A stretch of 20,870 nucleotides of DNA from JAQBDA01 sp041301185 (GTDB lineage: Bacteria; Chloroflexota; Anaerolineae; Anaerolineales; UBA4823): assembly GCA_041301185.1 (NCBI GenBank), contig JBFYSV010000109.1, positions 1-20,870 on the forward strand. Reading direction: 5' to 3'. The position numbers and the translations under genes are program-made. This document shows, piece after piece, positions 1 through 6,479 of the stretch (the stretch's first letter is position 1; every line of letters begins with the position of its first letter). The notes under the pieces were generated by a model, which made no database searches, had not been told where the DNA came from, and worked only from the letters and a program-made list of their open reading frames with translations.

Positions 1-1
1 G

Positions 2-502
2 CATGGCAAGGTGGATGTGGAGGTGGGCACGCTCTCGAAAGCCTTTGGGGTGGTGGGAGGCGTAGTGGCGGGTGACCCGTTGGTGGTGGAATGGCTGCGG
101 CAGCGCGGCCGGCCTTTCCTGTTCTCCTCAGCCATGACCGTACCCGATACAGCAGCCTGCCTGGCCTCCCTGGATATCCTGGAAGAGTCAACTGAGCTGG
201 TAGATAAGCTTTGGGATAACACTCGTTACTTCAAGAGCGAGATGAGAACGCTCGGTTTTGACACTGGCAAGAGCAGCACACCGATCACGCCGGTCATGTT
301 AGGCGAGGCGCCGCTGGCTCAGCAGTTCAGCCGCGAGCTTTTTGAGAACGGGGTTTTTGGGATGGCGATTGGCTTCCCCACCGTGCCGCGCGGCAAAGCC
401 CGTATCCGGGTGATGATCTCTGCTGCCCATCAGACAGAAGATCTCGACCAGGGGCTGGAGATATTTACCCGCGTGGGGCGTAGTTTGGGCGTTATCTCGT
501 GA
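2..502 (+). CDS. kbl: Glycine C-acetyltransferase / 2-amino-3-ketobutyrate CoA ligase (Kbl-like), 3' end only
   Basis: This is the C-terminal 166 residues of an alpha-oxoamine synthase, a fold-type I PLP enzyme; the N-terminal part lies before the window. The frame is open from base 2 (His-Gly-Lys-Val-Asp). The segment V-G-T-L-S-K-A-F-G holds the lysine expected to form the PLP Schiff base. The later segments RPFLFSSA, LGFDTGKSSTPITPV and FPTVPRGKARIRVMISAAH match, from memory, the C-terminal half of Kbl. Kbl joins glycine and acetyl-CoA to make 2-amino-3-ketobutyrate, or runs in reverse in threonine breakdown after threonine dehydrogenase. The closest alternative is 8-amino-7-oxononanoate synthase (BioF); the PTVPRGKARIR block favours Kbl. 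The neighbouring gene that would settle this (tdh or bio genes) is outside the window. Stop is TGA at 500-502. Confidence 0.82.
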   Translation, partial: HGKVDVEVGTLSKAFGVVGGVVAGDPLVVEWLRQRGRPFLFSSAMTVPDTAACLASLDILEESTELVDKLWDNTRYFKSEMRTLGFDTGKSSTPITPVMLGEAPLAQQFSRELFENGVFGMAIGFPTVPRGKARIRVMISAAHQTEDLDQGLEIFTRVGRSLGVIS

Positions 503-508
503 GGTGCC

Positions 509-552
509 ATCCGGGAGCATCTGCCAGGCATACCTGCCAGATGCTCCCGGAT
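509..552 (+). terminator. Perfect 15-bp hairpin between convergent genes
   Basis: Arms 509-523 and 538-552 are exact reverse complements (15 bp, ATCCGGGAGCATCTG). After one C-C mismatch the stem continues for 4 bp (CAGG/CCTG) around a short loop. It sits between the kbl stop and the stop of the minus-strand small gene, so it could act on both strands. Neither side has a clean T-run; the plus side continues TTAAAAGGCGTGTGTTT. Termination is therefore inferred from position and stem strength. Confidence 0.55.
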
Positions 553-574
553 TAAAAGGCGTGTGTTTCGGGGT

Positions 575-805
575 TTATAGGTCTTCAGCAAACGGATCGA
601 ACATCGGGTTTGTACCCGCCCAGACGCAACTGGCGCGACCATCCAGGTTGCAGGCGAGCGCCCGAGAACAACGGTGAGCTACAACCCTGGGCTGCTGGTC
701 CGGCAGCAGGTCAGAAGGATAGATCAGCTCAACCTCCATCGCTACTTCTGTGCCAGCGTGTTCGCAATAGCGAACTTTAATTACCTGCCACTCTTTTTGT
801 GCCAT
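575..805 (-). CDS. Small four-cysteine protein of unknown function (76 aa)
   Basis: The family is not recognised. The start was set at the ATG at 805-803 rather than the upstream in-frame codon at 877, because a perfect AGGAGG (812-817 on the plus strand, read on minus) lies 6 nt upstream. The protein begins MAQKEWQVIKVRYCEHAGTE. It has cysteines at residues 14, 46, 52 and 60 and histidines at 16 and 44, ending with a block S-C-V-W-A-G-T-N-P-M-F-D-P-F. The spaced Cys/His pattern suggests a small metal-binding (zinc or iron-sulfur) fold, but this is inference. There is no signal peptide or membrane segment. It is a single-gene unit: convergent with kbl, divergent from the transporter operon, with its own promoter-like sequence at 864-891. 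The strong ribosome binding site and clean start make it very likely a real gene. Confidence 0.75.
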   Translation of the reverse strand: MAQKEWQVIKVRYCEHAGTEVAMEVELIYPSDLLPDQQPRVVAHRCSRALACNLDGRASCVWAGTNPMFDPFAEDL

Positions 806-863
806 AGCTTGCCTCCTACCAACTCTCACGATAACACAATAATCATTTTTTACGATGATCTCT

Positions 864-891
864 AGTATACCTGCCATAGACCGGTAGGCAA
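864..891 (-). promoter_or_regulatory. Probable sigma70-type promoter for the small Cys protein gene
   Basis: On the minus strand, TTGCCT (plus 886-891) and TATACT (plus 864-869) are separated by 16 bp. They lie about 60 nt upstream of the ATG at 805. The -10 element matches 5 of 6 consensus bases; the -35 is weaker. Confidence 0.5.
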
Positions 892-990
892 AGTGTCAGG
901 TGTCATATGGAAAATGCGATAAATACCACCATTAATAGGCAACAAGCTGGGTTTGGAGTGCAGGGTAACGGGTTTTTCGCGCAAATCCGA

Positions 991-1018
991 TTGACATATG
1001 CACTGCATAGCGTATAAT
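991..1018 (+). promoter_or_regulatory. Consensus sigma70-type promoter of the peptide importer operon
   Basis: TTGACA at 991-996 and TATAAT at 1013-1018 match the consensus perfectly, with a 16-bp spacer. Transcription would start near 1025, giving a leader of about 200 nt before the binding-protein gene. Confidence 0.8.
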
Positions 1019-1126
1019 AAATTTTACTTTCACGTCAGTGATAGATTATACTTCGCTCTTGATATATCAGCGGAGTAGACTGGTTGATTTGTAGCAGTGA
1101 GTCCTGTGCGAAAAGAGGCTCGCCCT

Positions 1127-1213
1127 ATGATCCAAAAGGAGGTGAACCCATCGCCAATTCCAACAGTAAATTATTATAATGTAAGCCGTTTGGTTACCCA
1201 CACATTAGTTTAG
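1127..1213 (+). CDS. Possible 28-aa leader peptide upstream of the binding-protein gene
   Basis: An ATG at 1127 opens a frame MIQKEVNPSPIPTVNYYNVS... that ends with TAG at 1211-1213. That stop overlaps the TAGGAGG ribosome binding site of the next gene, so translation of one could affect the other. A modest AAAAGAGG lies about 9 nt upstream of the ATG. A frame of this length arises often by chance, and the peptide has no run of one amino acid as in classic attenuators. This is a candidate only. Confidence 0.25.
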   Translation: MIQKEVNPSPIPTVNYYNVSRLVTHTLV

Positions 1214-1224
1214 GAGGAAGAAGC

Positions 1225-3036
1225 ATGAATCGCAAGACAATCTTTACCCTGTTAGCAGCTATCCTGCTAATGAGCATGGTCCTGTCAGCCTGCGCGCCGC
1301 AAGCTACGCCGACCGCAGCGCCGGCACAACCCGAAGCCACCGAAGCGCCGATGGAACCGGAAGCCACTGAAGCGCCGGCAGAGCCCGAAATGACTGAAGA
1401 GCCGGTTGCCACCGAAGCGCCGGTTATAACCGAAGCACCGTCAGCGGAGCCGGTAACCTTTATCTTCGGCCGCGGTGGCGACTCGGTGCAGCTGGATCCT
1501 GCCATTGTCACCGATGGCGAGAGCTTCCGTGTCACCGGGCAGTGCCTGGAGCCGCTCTACCAGTACGAGCATGGTACCACGGTACCGGTCCCCGCGCTGG
1601 CAGAGTCGTGCGAGCCGAATGAGGCTGGCACCGAGTGGACCTGCAAGCTGCGCGAAGGCGTCAAATTCCACGATGGCACCGATTTCAACGCCGATGCGGT
1701 CGTTTTCAACTTCGAGCGCTGGCGCTTTACCGATAACCCCCTGCACTTTGAGAGCCAGGTGTTTGAGTACTACGAGGCCCAGTTTGGCGGCTTTGACGAT
1801 GCCAGTATCATCACGTCTGTTGAAGCCGTGGATACTTACACTGTAAAGTTCACCCTCAGCGCTCCGCAGGCACCTTTCCTGGCGAATCTGGCGATGGATA
1901 TATTCGCCATCTCCAGCCCGGCTGGGCTTGAAGCTGCCGGCGAGGACTACGGCACTCCCAGCGCAGGTTGCGTGGGCACCGGCCCCTTCAAGTTCGTTGA
2001 ATGGGTTGAGGGTGACCACATTACCGTGGCAGCTAACGATGATTACTGGGGTGGACGCCCCAAGATCGATCAGATCATCTGGCGGGTGATCCCGGATGAT
2101 TCGGCCCGCTTCCTGGCGCTCCAGGCCGGCGACATCCATGCCCTGGAGCAGGCAGTTGTGGAAGACCTGACCACGGCTGAATCTGATCCCAACCTGTTCA
2201 TTGAGACACGTCCAGCGCTCAACACCTCCTACCTGGCGTTCAACTACAAGCTGGTGGAATTCCAGGATATCCGAGTCAGACAAGCAGTAGCCCATGCCAT
2301 CAACAAAGAAGGCTTGATTGAGAACTTCTTCGGTGCGTATGGTGAGGTTGCCAAGAACTTGCTGCCACCTCTGGTCTGGGGTCACAACGATGCAATTGAA
2401 GATTGGGCTTATGATCCGGATCTCTCCCGCCAGCTTCTGGCTGAGGCCGGCTTCCCGGATGGCTTGAGCGAGGTGACTGTAGCTGAGGATATCACCGATG
2501 CCGATGGCAATGTGGTCTTCACTGCCGGCGAGAAACTGCCCCTCAGGTTGTACTATATGCCCGTGACTCGCTTCTACTTCCCCGCCCCCAAGGAAATCGC
2601 TGAAGCCATGGCAGCCGACCTGACCAATGCTGGATTCAATGTCGAGTTGTACCTGGAAGGCGATTGGCCTACCTACCTGGGTTCGCGCCGGGAAGGTCGC
2701 CTGGTTGGCCTGTACCAGCTTGGCTGGGGCGGTGATAACGGCGATCCGGATAACTTCACCGGTTACTTCTTTGGCGGTGGCGCAGAACCCATCACGCGCG
2801 AAGGTTGGTACCAGAATGCGGAACTTGCCGATCTCCTCATTAATGCACAGATTACAGTAGGCCAAGAAAACCGTGAGCCAATGTACCAGCAGGCAGAGCA
2901 AATCATGCATGATGATGTCACCCGCGTCTGGCTGGGCCACAATAACACGCCTTTGATCTTCTCCACAAAGGTGAGCGGTTATATCCCGCAGCCGGTAGGC
3001 GCAGACTACTACGAGTTTGTAGAGCTTGCCCCCTAA
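1225..3036 (+). CDS. Peptide/nickel-type ABC transporter substrate-binding lipoprotein (SBP family 5)
   Basis: This 603-residue extracytoplasmic binding protein would capture oligo- or dipeptides (or another family 5 ligand) and deliver them to the permeases encoded downstream. Residues 1-22 are a lipoprotein signal peptide with lipobox L20-S21-A22-C23. Residues 24-72 form a Pro/Glu/Thr-rich repeat linker that would hold the domain away from the membrane. The family 5 domain follows, with the typical segments LREGVKFHDGTDFNADAVVF and GTGPFKFVEW, DDYWGG, then IRVRQAVAHAINKE. The start is supported by TTTAGGAGGAAG, 6-12 nt upstream of ATG. A terminator follows immediately, so this gene is probably expressed more highly than the rest of the operon. 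The ligand cannot be read from sequence; OppA/DppA-like proteins also carry nickel or sugars. Confidence 0.92.
   Translation: MNRKTIFTLLAAILLMSMVLSACAPQATPTAAPAQPEATEAPMEPEATEAPAEPEMTEEPVATEAPVITEAPSAEPVTFIFGRGGDSVQLDPAIVTDGESFRVTGQCLEPLYQYEHGTTVPVPALAESCEPNEAGTEWTCKLREGVKFHDGTDFNADAVVFNFERWRFTDNPLHFESQVFEYYEAQFGGFDDASIITSVEAVDTYTVKFTLSAPQAPFLANLAMDIFAISSPAGLEAAGEDYGTPSAGCVGTGPFKFVEWVEGDHITVAANDDYWGGRPKIDQIIWRVIPDDSARFLALQAGDIHALEQAVVEDLTTAESDPNLFIETRPALNTSYLAFNYKLVEFQDIRVRQAVAHAINKEGLIENFFGAYGEVAKNLLPPLVWGHNDAIEDWAYDPDLSRQLLAEAGFPDGLSEVTVAEDITDADGNVVFTAGEKLPLRLYYMPVTRFYFPAPKEIAEAMAADLTNAGFNVELYLEGDWPTYLGSRREGRLVGLYQLGWGGDNGDPDNFTGYFFGGGAEPITREGWYQNAELADLLINAQITVGQENREPMYQQAEQIMHDDVTRVWLGHNNTPLIFSTKVSGYIPQPVGADYYEFVELAP
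1330..1440 (+). repeat. In-frame 27-bp tandem repeat in the lipoprotein linker
   Basis: Three 27-bp units (1330-1356, 1357-1383, 1384-1410) are followed by shortened units of 18 and 12 bp. They encode P-E-A-T-E-A-P-M-E-like repeats (residues 36-72). The units differ mostly at synonymous or conservative positions. Their role is a flexible linker behind the lipid anchor. Confidence 0.75.
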
Positions 3037-3081
3037 TCCAACGGCAACTGGTACCTGCCAGTTTGCCTGTACGCCACCATG

Positions 3082-3114
3082 AAAGGGGGGCGGAGAAAAT
3101 CCGCCCCCCTTTTT
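3082..3114 (+). terminator. Strong intrinsic terminator inside the operon
   Basis: A 13-bp stem pairs 3082-3094 with 3100-3112 (AAAGGGGGGCGGA / TCCGCCCCCCTTT) around the loop GAAAA. A run of five T ends at 3114. It lies between the binding-protein gene and the first permease gene. Partial read-through would give excess binding protein over membrane components, which is common in binding-protein-dependent importers. Confidence 0.88.
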
Positions 3115-3122
3115 CAAGACGA

Positions 3123-3137
3123 AGGAGGTAACTCTTG
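3123..3137 (+). promoter_or_regulatory. Ribosome binding site fixing a TTG start
   Basis: AAGGAGG at 3122-3128 lies 6 nt before TTG at 3135-3137. No ATG or GTG in frame gives a better N-terminus, and V-R-Y-A-L-R-R-L right after the TTG matches the usual beginning of DppB/OppB permeases. Confidence 0.8.
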
Positions 3138-4187
3138 GTCCGTTATGCTCTCCGTCGTTTAGTCTCAGTGATCCCAACTTTGATTGGGGTCACCTTTGTC
3201 ATTTTTATGTTCCAGCGCTTGATCCCCGGCGATCCGGCGGTAGCCATGTTGGGCGAGCATGCCACCCAGGAGAACGTTGAGCGAATCCGCGAGCAGTTCG
3301 GATTGAACCGGCCTGTCTTCCTGGACCGTGAGGCCCTGGCGCAGGGTGATATTAAGGGCTTCTTCGATACGCAATACCTGCGTTATATGGGCCGGCTAAT
3401 GGTCCTGGACCTGGGTAATTCAATCCATCGCCGCATCCCGGTTGCCGAGACATTGGCACTGCGTTTTCCAGCAACAGTAGAGTTAGCGTTGCTGGCGATG
3501 CTGATTGCCACTACCATCGGAGTACCGGTTGGGATCATTTCTGCCGCCCGGCGTGGTTCGTTCATCGACGGGACCACCATGATTGGCTCATTGATAGGCG
3601 TGTCCATGCCGATCTTCTGGTTGGGTCTCATGTTGATTATGCTCTTTGGCGTTACGCTAAAATGGCTGCCGGTCGGCGGTCGCCTTTCCACCGGGATTGA
3701 AGTCCAAGGCATCACCAATTTAGTTTTGATCGACAGCTTGATCACCGGCAACATAGCGGCGTTTAAGGATGCCTTTCAGCACATTATCATGCCCGCCATC
3801 GCCCTGGCAACCATCCCCATGGCGATCATCGCCCGCATGACCCGCTCCAGCATGCTGGATGTGCTGCAAGAGGATTATATCCGTACGGCGCATGCCAAAG
3901 GCCTCCACGAGCGCATTGTGCTCTACCGGCATGCCCTCAAAAATGCCTTTCTCCCGGTAATCACGATTATCGGTCTGCAGTTGGGCGCACTATTGGCTGG
4001 CGCAGTGCTGACCGAGACGATCTTTGCCTGGCCAGGGATTGGCAAGTGGGTCTATGATGGAATCCTGGGGCGCGATTACCCCATTGTCCAGGGCGGCACA
4101 CTCCTCATTGCTCTTATCTTTATCTTTTTCAGCATTATCGTTGATCTTTCCTATGCGCTGTTGGATCCGCGCATTCATTATGAATGA
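3135..4187 (+). CDS. Peptide ABC transporter permease, DppB/OppB type
   Basis: This 350-residue inner-membrane permease would form half of the translocation channel for the peptide importer. The N-terminal membrane helix covers about residues 8-30, followed by the family's extracellular segment with IPGDPAVAMLGE. Further helices lie around 110-135, 145-175, 215-235 and 275-340. The cytoplasmic EAA loop that contacts the ATPase is visible as EDYIRTAHAKGLHERIVLYR, and the protein ends with DLSYALLDPRIHYE. Length is normal for the family. It starts with TTG, backed by a strong ribosome binding site, and its stop overlaps the next start in ATGA (4184-4187), implying translational coupling. Confidence 0.93.
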   Translation: MVRYALRRLVSVIPTLIGVTFVIFMFQRLIPGDPAVAMLGEHATQENVERIREQFGLNRPVFLDREALAQGDIKGFFDTQYLRYMGRLMVLDLGNSIHRRIPVAETLALRFPATVELALLAMLIATTIGVPVGIISAARRGSFIDGTTMIGSLIGVSMPIFWLGLMLIMLFGVTLKWLPVGGRLSTGIEVQGITNLVLIDSLITGNIAAFKDAFQHIIMPAIALATIPMAIIARMTRSSMLDVLQEDYIRTAHAKGLHERIVLYRHALKNAFLPVITIIGLQLGALLAGAVLTETIFAWPGIGKWVYDGILGRDYPIVQGGTLLIALIFIFFSIIVDLSYALLDPRIHYE

Positions 4188-5425
4188 GGCTGGTTATGGC
4201 CGAAGCGACTCCTGATCAGGTGAAGGTTGTAGATTTTGCCGTGCGTGAGCACCGCTCATTGTGGGGTGATGCCTGGCGCCGTTTGATATCCAATCGCACG
4301 GCACAGTTGGGGATGTTCATCGTACTTTCCATGATGCTCTCTACCATCCTGGCGCATTATTTCTGGGAATATGATCCCAAATCAGATTTAGATTACAGCC
4401 TGAAATTAAAAGCACCGACATTGATCCCCAATGAAGACGTTCCCTCAGTACACATCATGGGCACCGATAAACTTGGGCGGGATATTTTCAGGCGAGTGGT
4501 ACACGGGGGCTGGAATTCTATTCGGGTCGGTTTTGTCTCGGTTGGCATATCCCTGTTGATAGGCGGACTGCTGGGTTTGCTGGCGGGGTTCTACGAAAGC
4601 GTACCCATCTCTTCGTTAGAGCGGTACCTGTTTAAGGGTCTTGTCGGTGTTTTGCTTGGGCTGATACCGGCTTGGATTGCCGACCAATATTCCATGGTTA
4701 TCTTATTCACCGGGGTAGGGCTGCTTTCCGCCTATGCCGATCTACATTGGCAGGAGAAATCCTGGCGACCCTGGCTGATCATCCTGCTGGGCACCCTCAG
4801 CGGCGCCTTGCCTGCTCTGCTCACCAGCCCATATACAGCCTTGTTCACCGGTTTCCTTGGATTTTTAATCGGTATTATGCTCTCCCGCCGGCTGGGCGGC
4901 AAGCTGATCTCGGATACCACCATGCGCAGTATGGATATTATCCTGGCATTCCCCAGCTACCTGCTGGCAATTGCGATTGTAGCCTTTTTAGGACCAGGCC
5001 TGGAGAAGGGGATGATTGCCATCGGGGTCGTGGGTATCCCGGTCTTTGCCCGCCTGGTGCGCTCAGCGGTTATGTCGGTCATTCAGAAGGAATACATCTT
5101 AGCTGCCAACGCGGTCGGTGAGGGGCATGGCCGGATCATGTTTCGCCATATTATGCCCAATATTCTCTCGCCGGTCATCGTGCAGTCTACGATGGCGCTG
5201 GCAGGAGCTATCTTATCGGCGGCAGCCCTGGGTTTCCTTGGATTAGGGGCTATCCCACCCGAGCCGGAATGGGGGTCAATGCTGGGAGATAGTTATAAAT
5301 ATCTGTCTAGTGGCGCTTGGTGGGCAGTCATTTTCCCTGGTGTAGCCATCATGCTCATTGTGTTGGGCTTTAACCTGCTTGGGGATGGCTTACGCGATGC
5401 GCTCGATCCCAAGCTGAAAGTCTGA
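4184..5425 (+). CDS. Peptide ABC transporter permease, DppC/OppC type, with a large hydrophobic insert
   Basis: This is the second permease of the importer. It has the usual N-terminal segment (LWGDAWRRLISNRTAQLG, residues 26-43), the first helix near 43-60, and HIMGTDKLGRDIFRRVVHGG (90-109). The EAA loop is EYILAANAVGEGHGRIMFRH (303-322), and the C-terminus is NLLGDGLRDALDPKLKV. At 413 residues it is about 100 longer than the usual 280-320. The extra part, roughly residues 139-244, lies between the GLLAGFYE helix and the conserved MRSMDIILAFPS helix and adds perhaps three or four hydrophobic segments. The ATG at 4184 overlaps the dppB stop by 4 bp. The in-frame ATG at 4196 has GAGG 6 nt upstream and is an alternative start (MAEATPDQ). 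Confidence 0.92.
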   Translation: MRLVMAEATPDQVKVVDFAVREHRSLWGDAWRRLISNRTAQLGMFIVLSMMLSTILAHYFWEYDPKSDLDYSLKLKAPTLIPNEDVPSVHIMGTDKLGRDIFRRVVHGGWNSIRVGFVSVGISLLIGGLLGLLAGFYESVPISSLERYLFKGLVGVLLGLIPAWIADQYSMVILFTGVGLLSAYADLHWQEKSWRPWLIILLGTLSGALPALLTSPYTALFTGFLGFLIGIMLSRRLGGKLISDTTMRSMDIILAFPSYLLAIAIVAFLGPGLEKGMIAIGVVGIPVFARLVRSAVMSVIQKEYILAANAVGEGHGRIMFRHIMPNILSPVIVQSTMALAGAILSAAALGFLGLGAIPPEPEWGSMLGDSYKYLSSGAWWAVIFPGVAIMLIVLGFNLLGDGLRDALDPKLKV

Positions 5426-5480
5426 TATAAGGTCTGACAAATTTTATATCCAATTATCGCTAACATCGAACGGACAATCT

Positions 5481-6479
5481 ATGGAGCAACCCCTGCTAGA
5501 AATTAATGATCTGCGAGTCACCTTTCATACCGATGATGGCACTGTCCACGCGGTCAATGGCGTCTCTTATAGTATTGATAAAGGAGAGGTACTGGGTGTC
5601 GTCGGAGAGAGTGGTTGTGGTAAGAGCGTCCATGCTCTCTCTATCATGCGCCTGATCCCGATCCCTCCTGGGAAGATCGAAGGCGGAGAAGTGCTGTTTT
5701 ATGGAAAGGACTTGCTTAAGCTTAGTTTAGACGATTTGCGACATGTCCGTGGTGGTCAGATTGCGATGGTTTTCCAGGACCCGATGACCTCTCTCAATCC
5801 AGCCTATACTGTCGGGTACCAGATTATAGAAGCACTTACCCTGCATAAAAGGTTGGATCAAAATCAAGCCAGGGAGCGCAGTGCAGAACTGCTGTCTCTG
5901 GTTGGCATTCCGGAGGCCAAAAGACGCCTGGACGATTACCCACACCAGTTCTCGGGTGGCATGCGCCAGCGGGCGATGATCGCCATGGCATTATCCTGCG
6001 AACCTTCTTTGCTGATTGCCGACGAACCCACTACAGCCCTGGATGTGACCATCCAGGCTCAAATCGTCGATTTGGTAAAGCGCCTGCAAAGCAATTATGG
6101 AATGGCAGTGATGTGGATTACCCATGACCTGGGTGTGGTTGCCGAGCTGGCTCATAAGATCAACGTGATGTATGCCGGTTATATTGTCGAGCGTGGACAT
6201 GCGCGGGATATCTTTAAGCGCACGCGACATCCCTATACGCTGGGGTTATTAGGCTCTTTGCCCAGGCTGGATGAAGCTCCGGGGACCAGATTGCTGTCGA
6301 TCCCGGGTCTCCCACCAGATCTGGTTGATCTGCCCAAAGGTTGTCCCTTTGTTGCACGCTGCAATTACATCACTGATATTTGCCTGGAATCCATGCCACC
6401 TTTGGAAAGTGCGGGAGATAACGATCACCTGGTGGCATGCTGGCATTGGTCTGCGATTGCGGAGGGGGTGGCGAAATGA
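5481..6479 (+). CDS. Peptide ABC transporter ATP-binding protein, DppD/OppD type
   Basis: This 332-residue cytoplasmic ATPase would power the importer as a heterodimer with the next gene product. The Walker A motif is GESGCGKS (42-49), the Q-loop VFQDPMTSLNP (97-107), the signature FSGGMRQR (157-164), the Walker B LLIADEP (177-183), and the switch histidine lies in ITHDLG (213-218). The C-terminal oligopeptide domain has cysteines at 288, 294, 301 and 320 in CPFVARCNYITDIC and beyond. This cluster is a family hallmark and has been linked to an iron-sulfur site in Dpp-type ATPases. A 55-bp AT-rich gap separates it from dppC, and the ribosome binding site is weak. The stop overlaps the next start by ATGA. 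Confidence 0.94.
   Translation: MEQPLLEINDLRVTFHTDDGTVHAVNGVSYSIDKGEVLGVVGESGCGKSVHALSIMRLIPIPPGKIEGGEVLFYGKDLLKLSLDDLRHVRGGQIAMVFQDPMTSLNPAYTVGYQIIEALTLHKRLDQNQARERSAELLSLVGIPEAKRRLDDYPHQFSGGMRQRAMIAMALSCEPSLLIADEPTTALDVTIQAQIVDLVKRLQSNYGMAVMWITHDLGVVAELAHKINVMYAGYIVERGHARDIFKRTRHPYTLGLLGSLPRLDEAPGTRLLSIPGLPPDLVDLPKGCPFVARCNYITDICLESMPPLESAGDNDHLVACWHWSAIAEGVAK

Larger units (their letters stand above)
806..1224. other. Divergent intergenic region and long leader of the transporter operon
   Basis: This 419-bp gap lies between two divergently transcribed genes. It holds the minus-strand promoter (864-891), the plus-strand promoter (991-1018), then about 200 nt of transcribed leader before the ATG at 1225. 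No known riboswitch or T-box consensus could be recognised. The leader contains a 28-codon reading frame (1127-1213) and an orphan Shine-Dalgarno-like stretch at 1135-1145. Between 892 and 990 nothing specific is seen. Confidence 0.6.

Noticed and set aside
1168..1190. Second TATAAT-like element (TTATTATAATG) in the transporter leader
   Set aside because: No acceptable -35 element lies 16-18 bp upstream, while 991-1018 is a full consensus promoter; kept only as a caveat for the leader finding.
1025..1224. T-box or other known riboswitch ahead of the importer operon
   Set aside because: No T-box consensus, no recognisable riboswitch core and no terminator/antiterminator pair could be seen.
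1441..3177. Long 578-codon open frame on the minus strand opposite the binding-protein gene
   Set aside because: It is antisense to a clear family 5 binding protein, its translation shows no recognisable domain, and codon bias of the plus strand explains the absence of stops.
5424..5450. 7-bp AT-only inverted repeat GATATAA/TTATATC between dppC and dppD
   Set aside because: It is too weak to be a terminator and has no T-run beyond the stem; chance is likely in AT-rich spacer.
6437..6475. Upstream extension of the DppF-type ATPase
   Set aside because: The 13 extra residues do not resemble the family N-terminus, and the ATG at 6476 has a strong ribosome binding site and the ATGA overlap.
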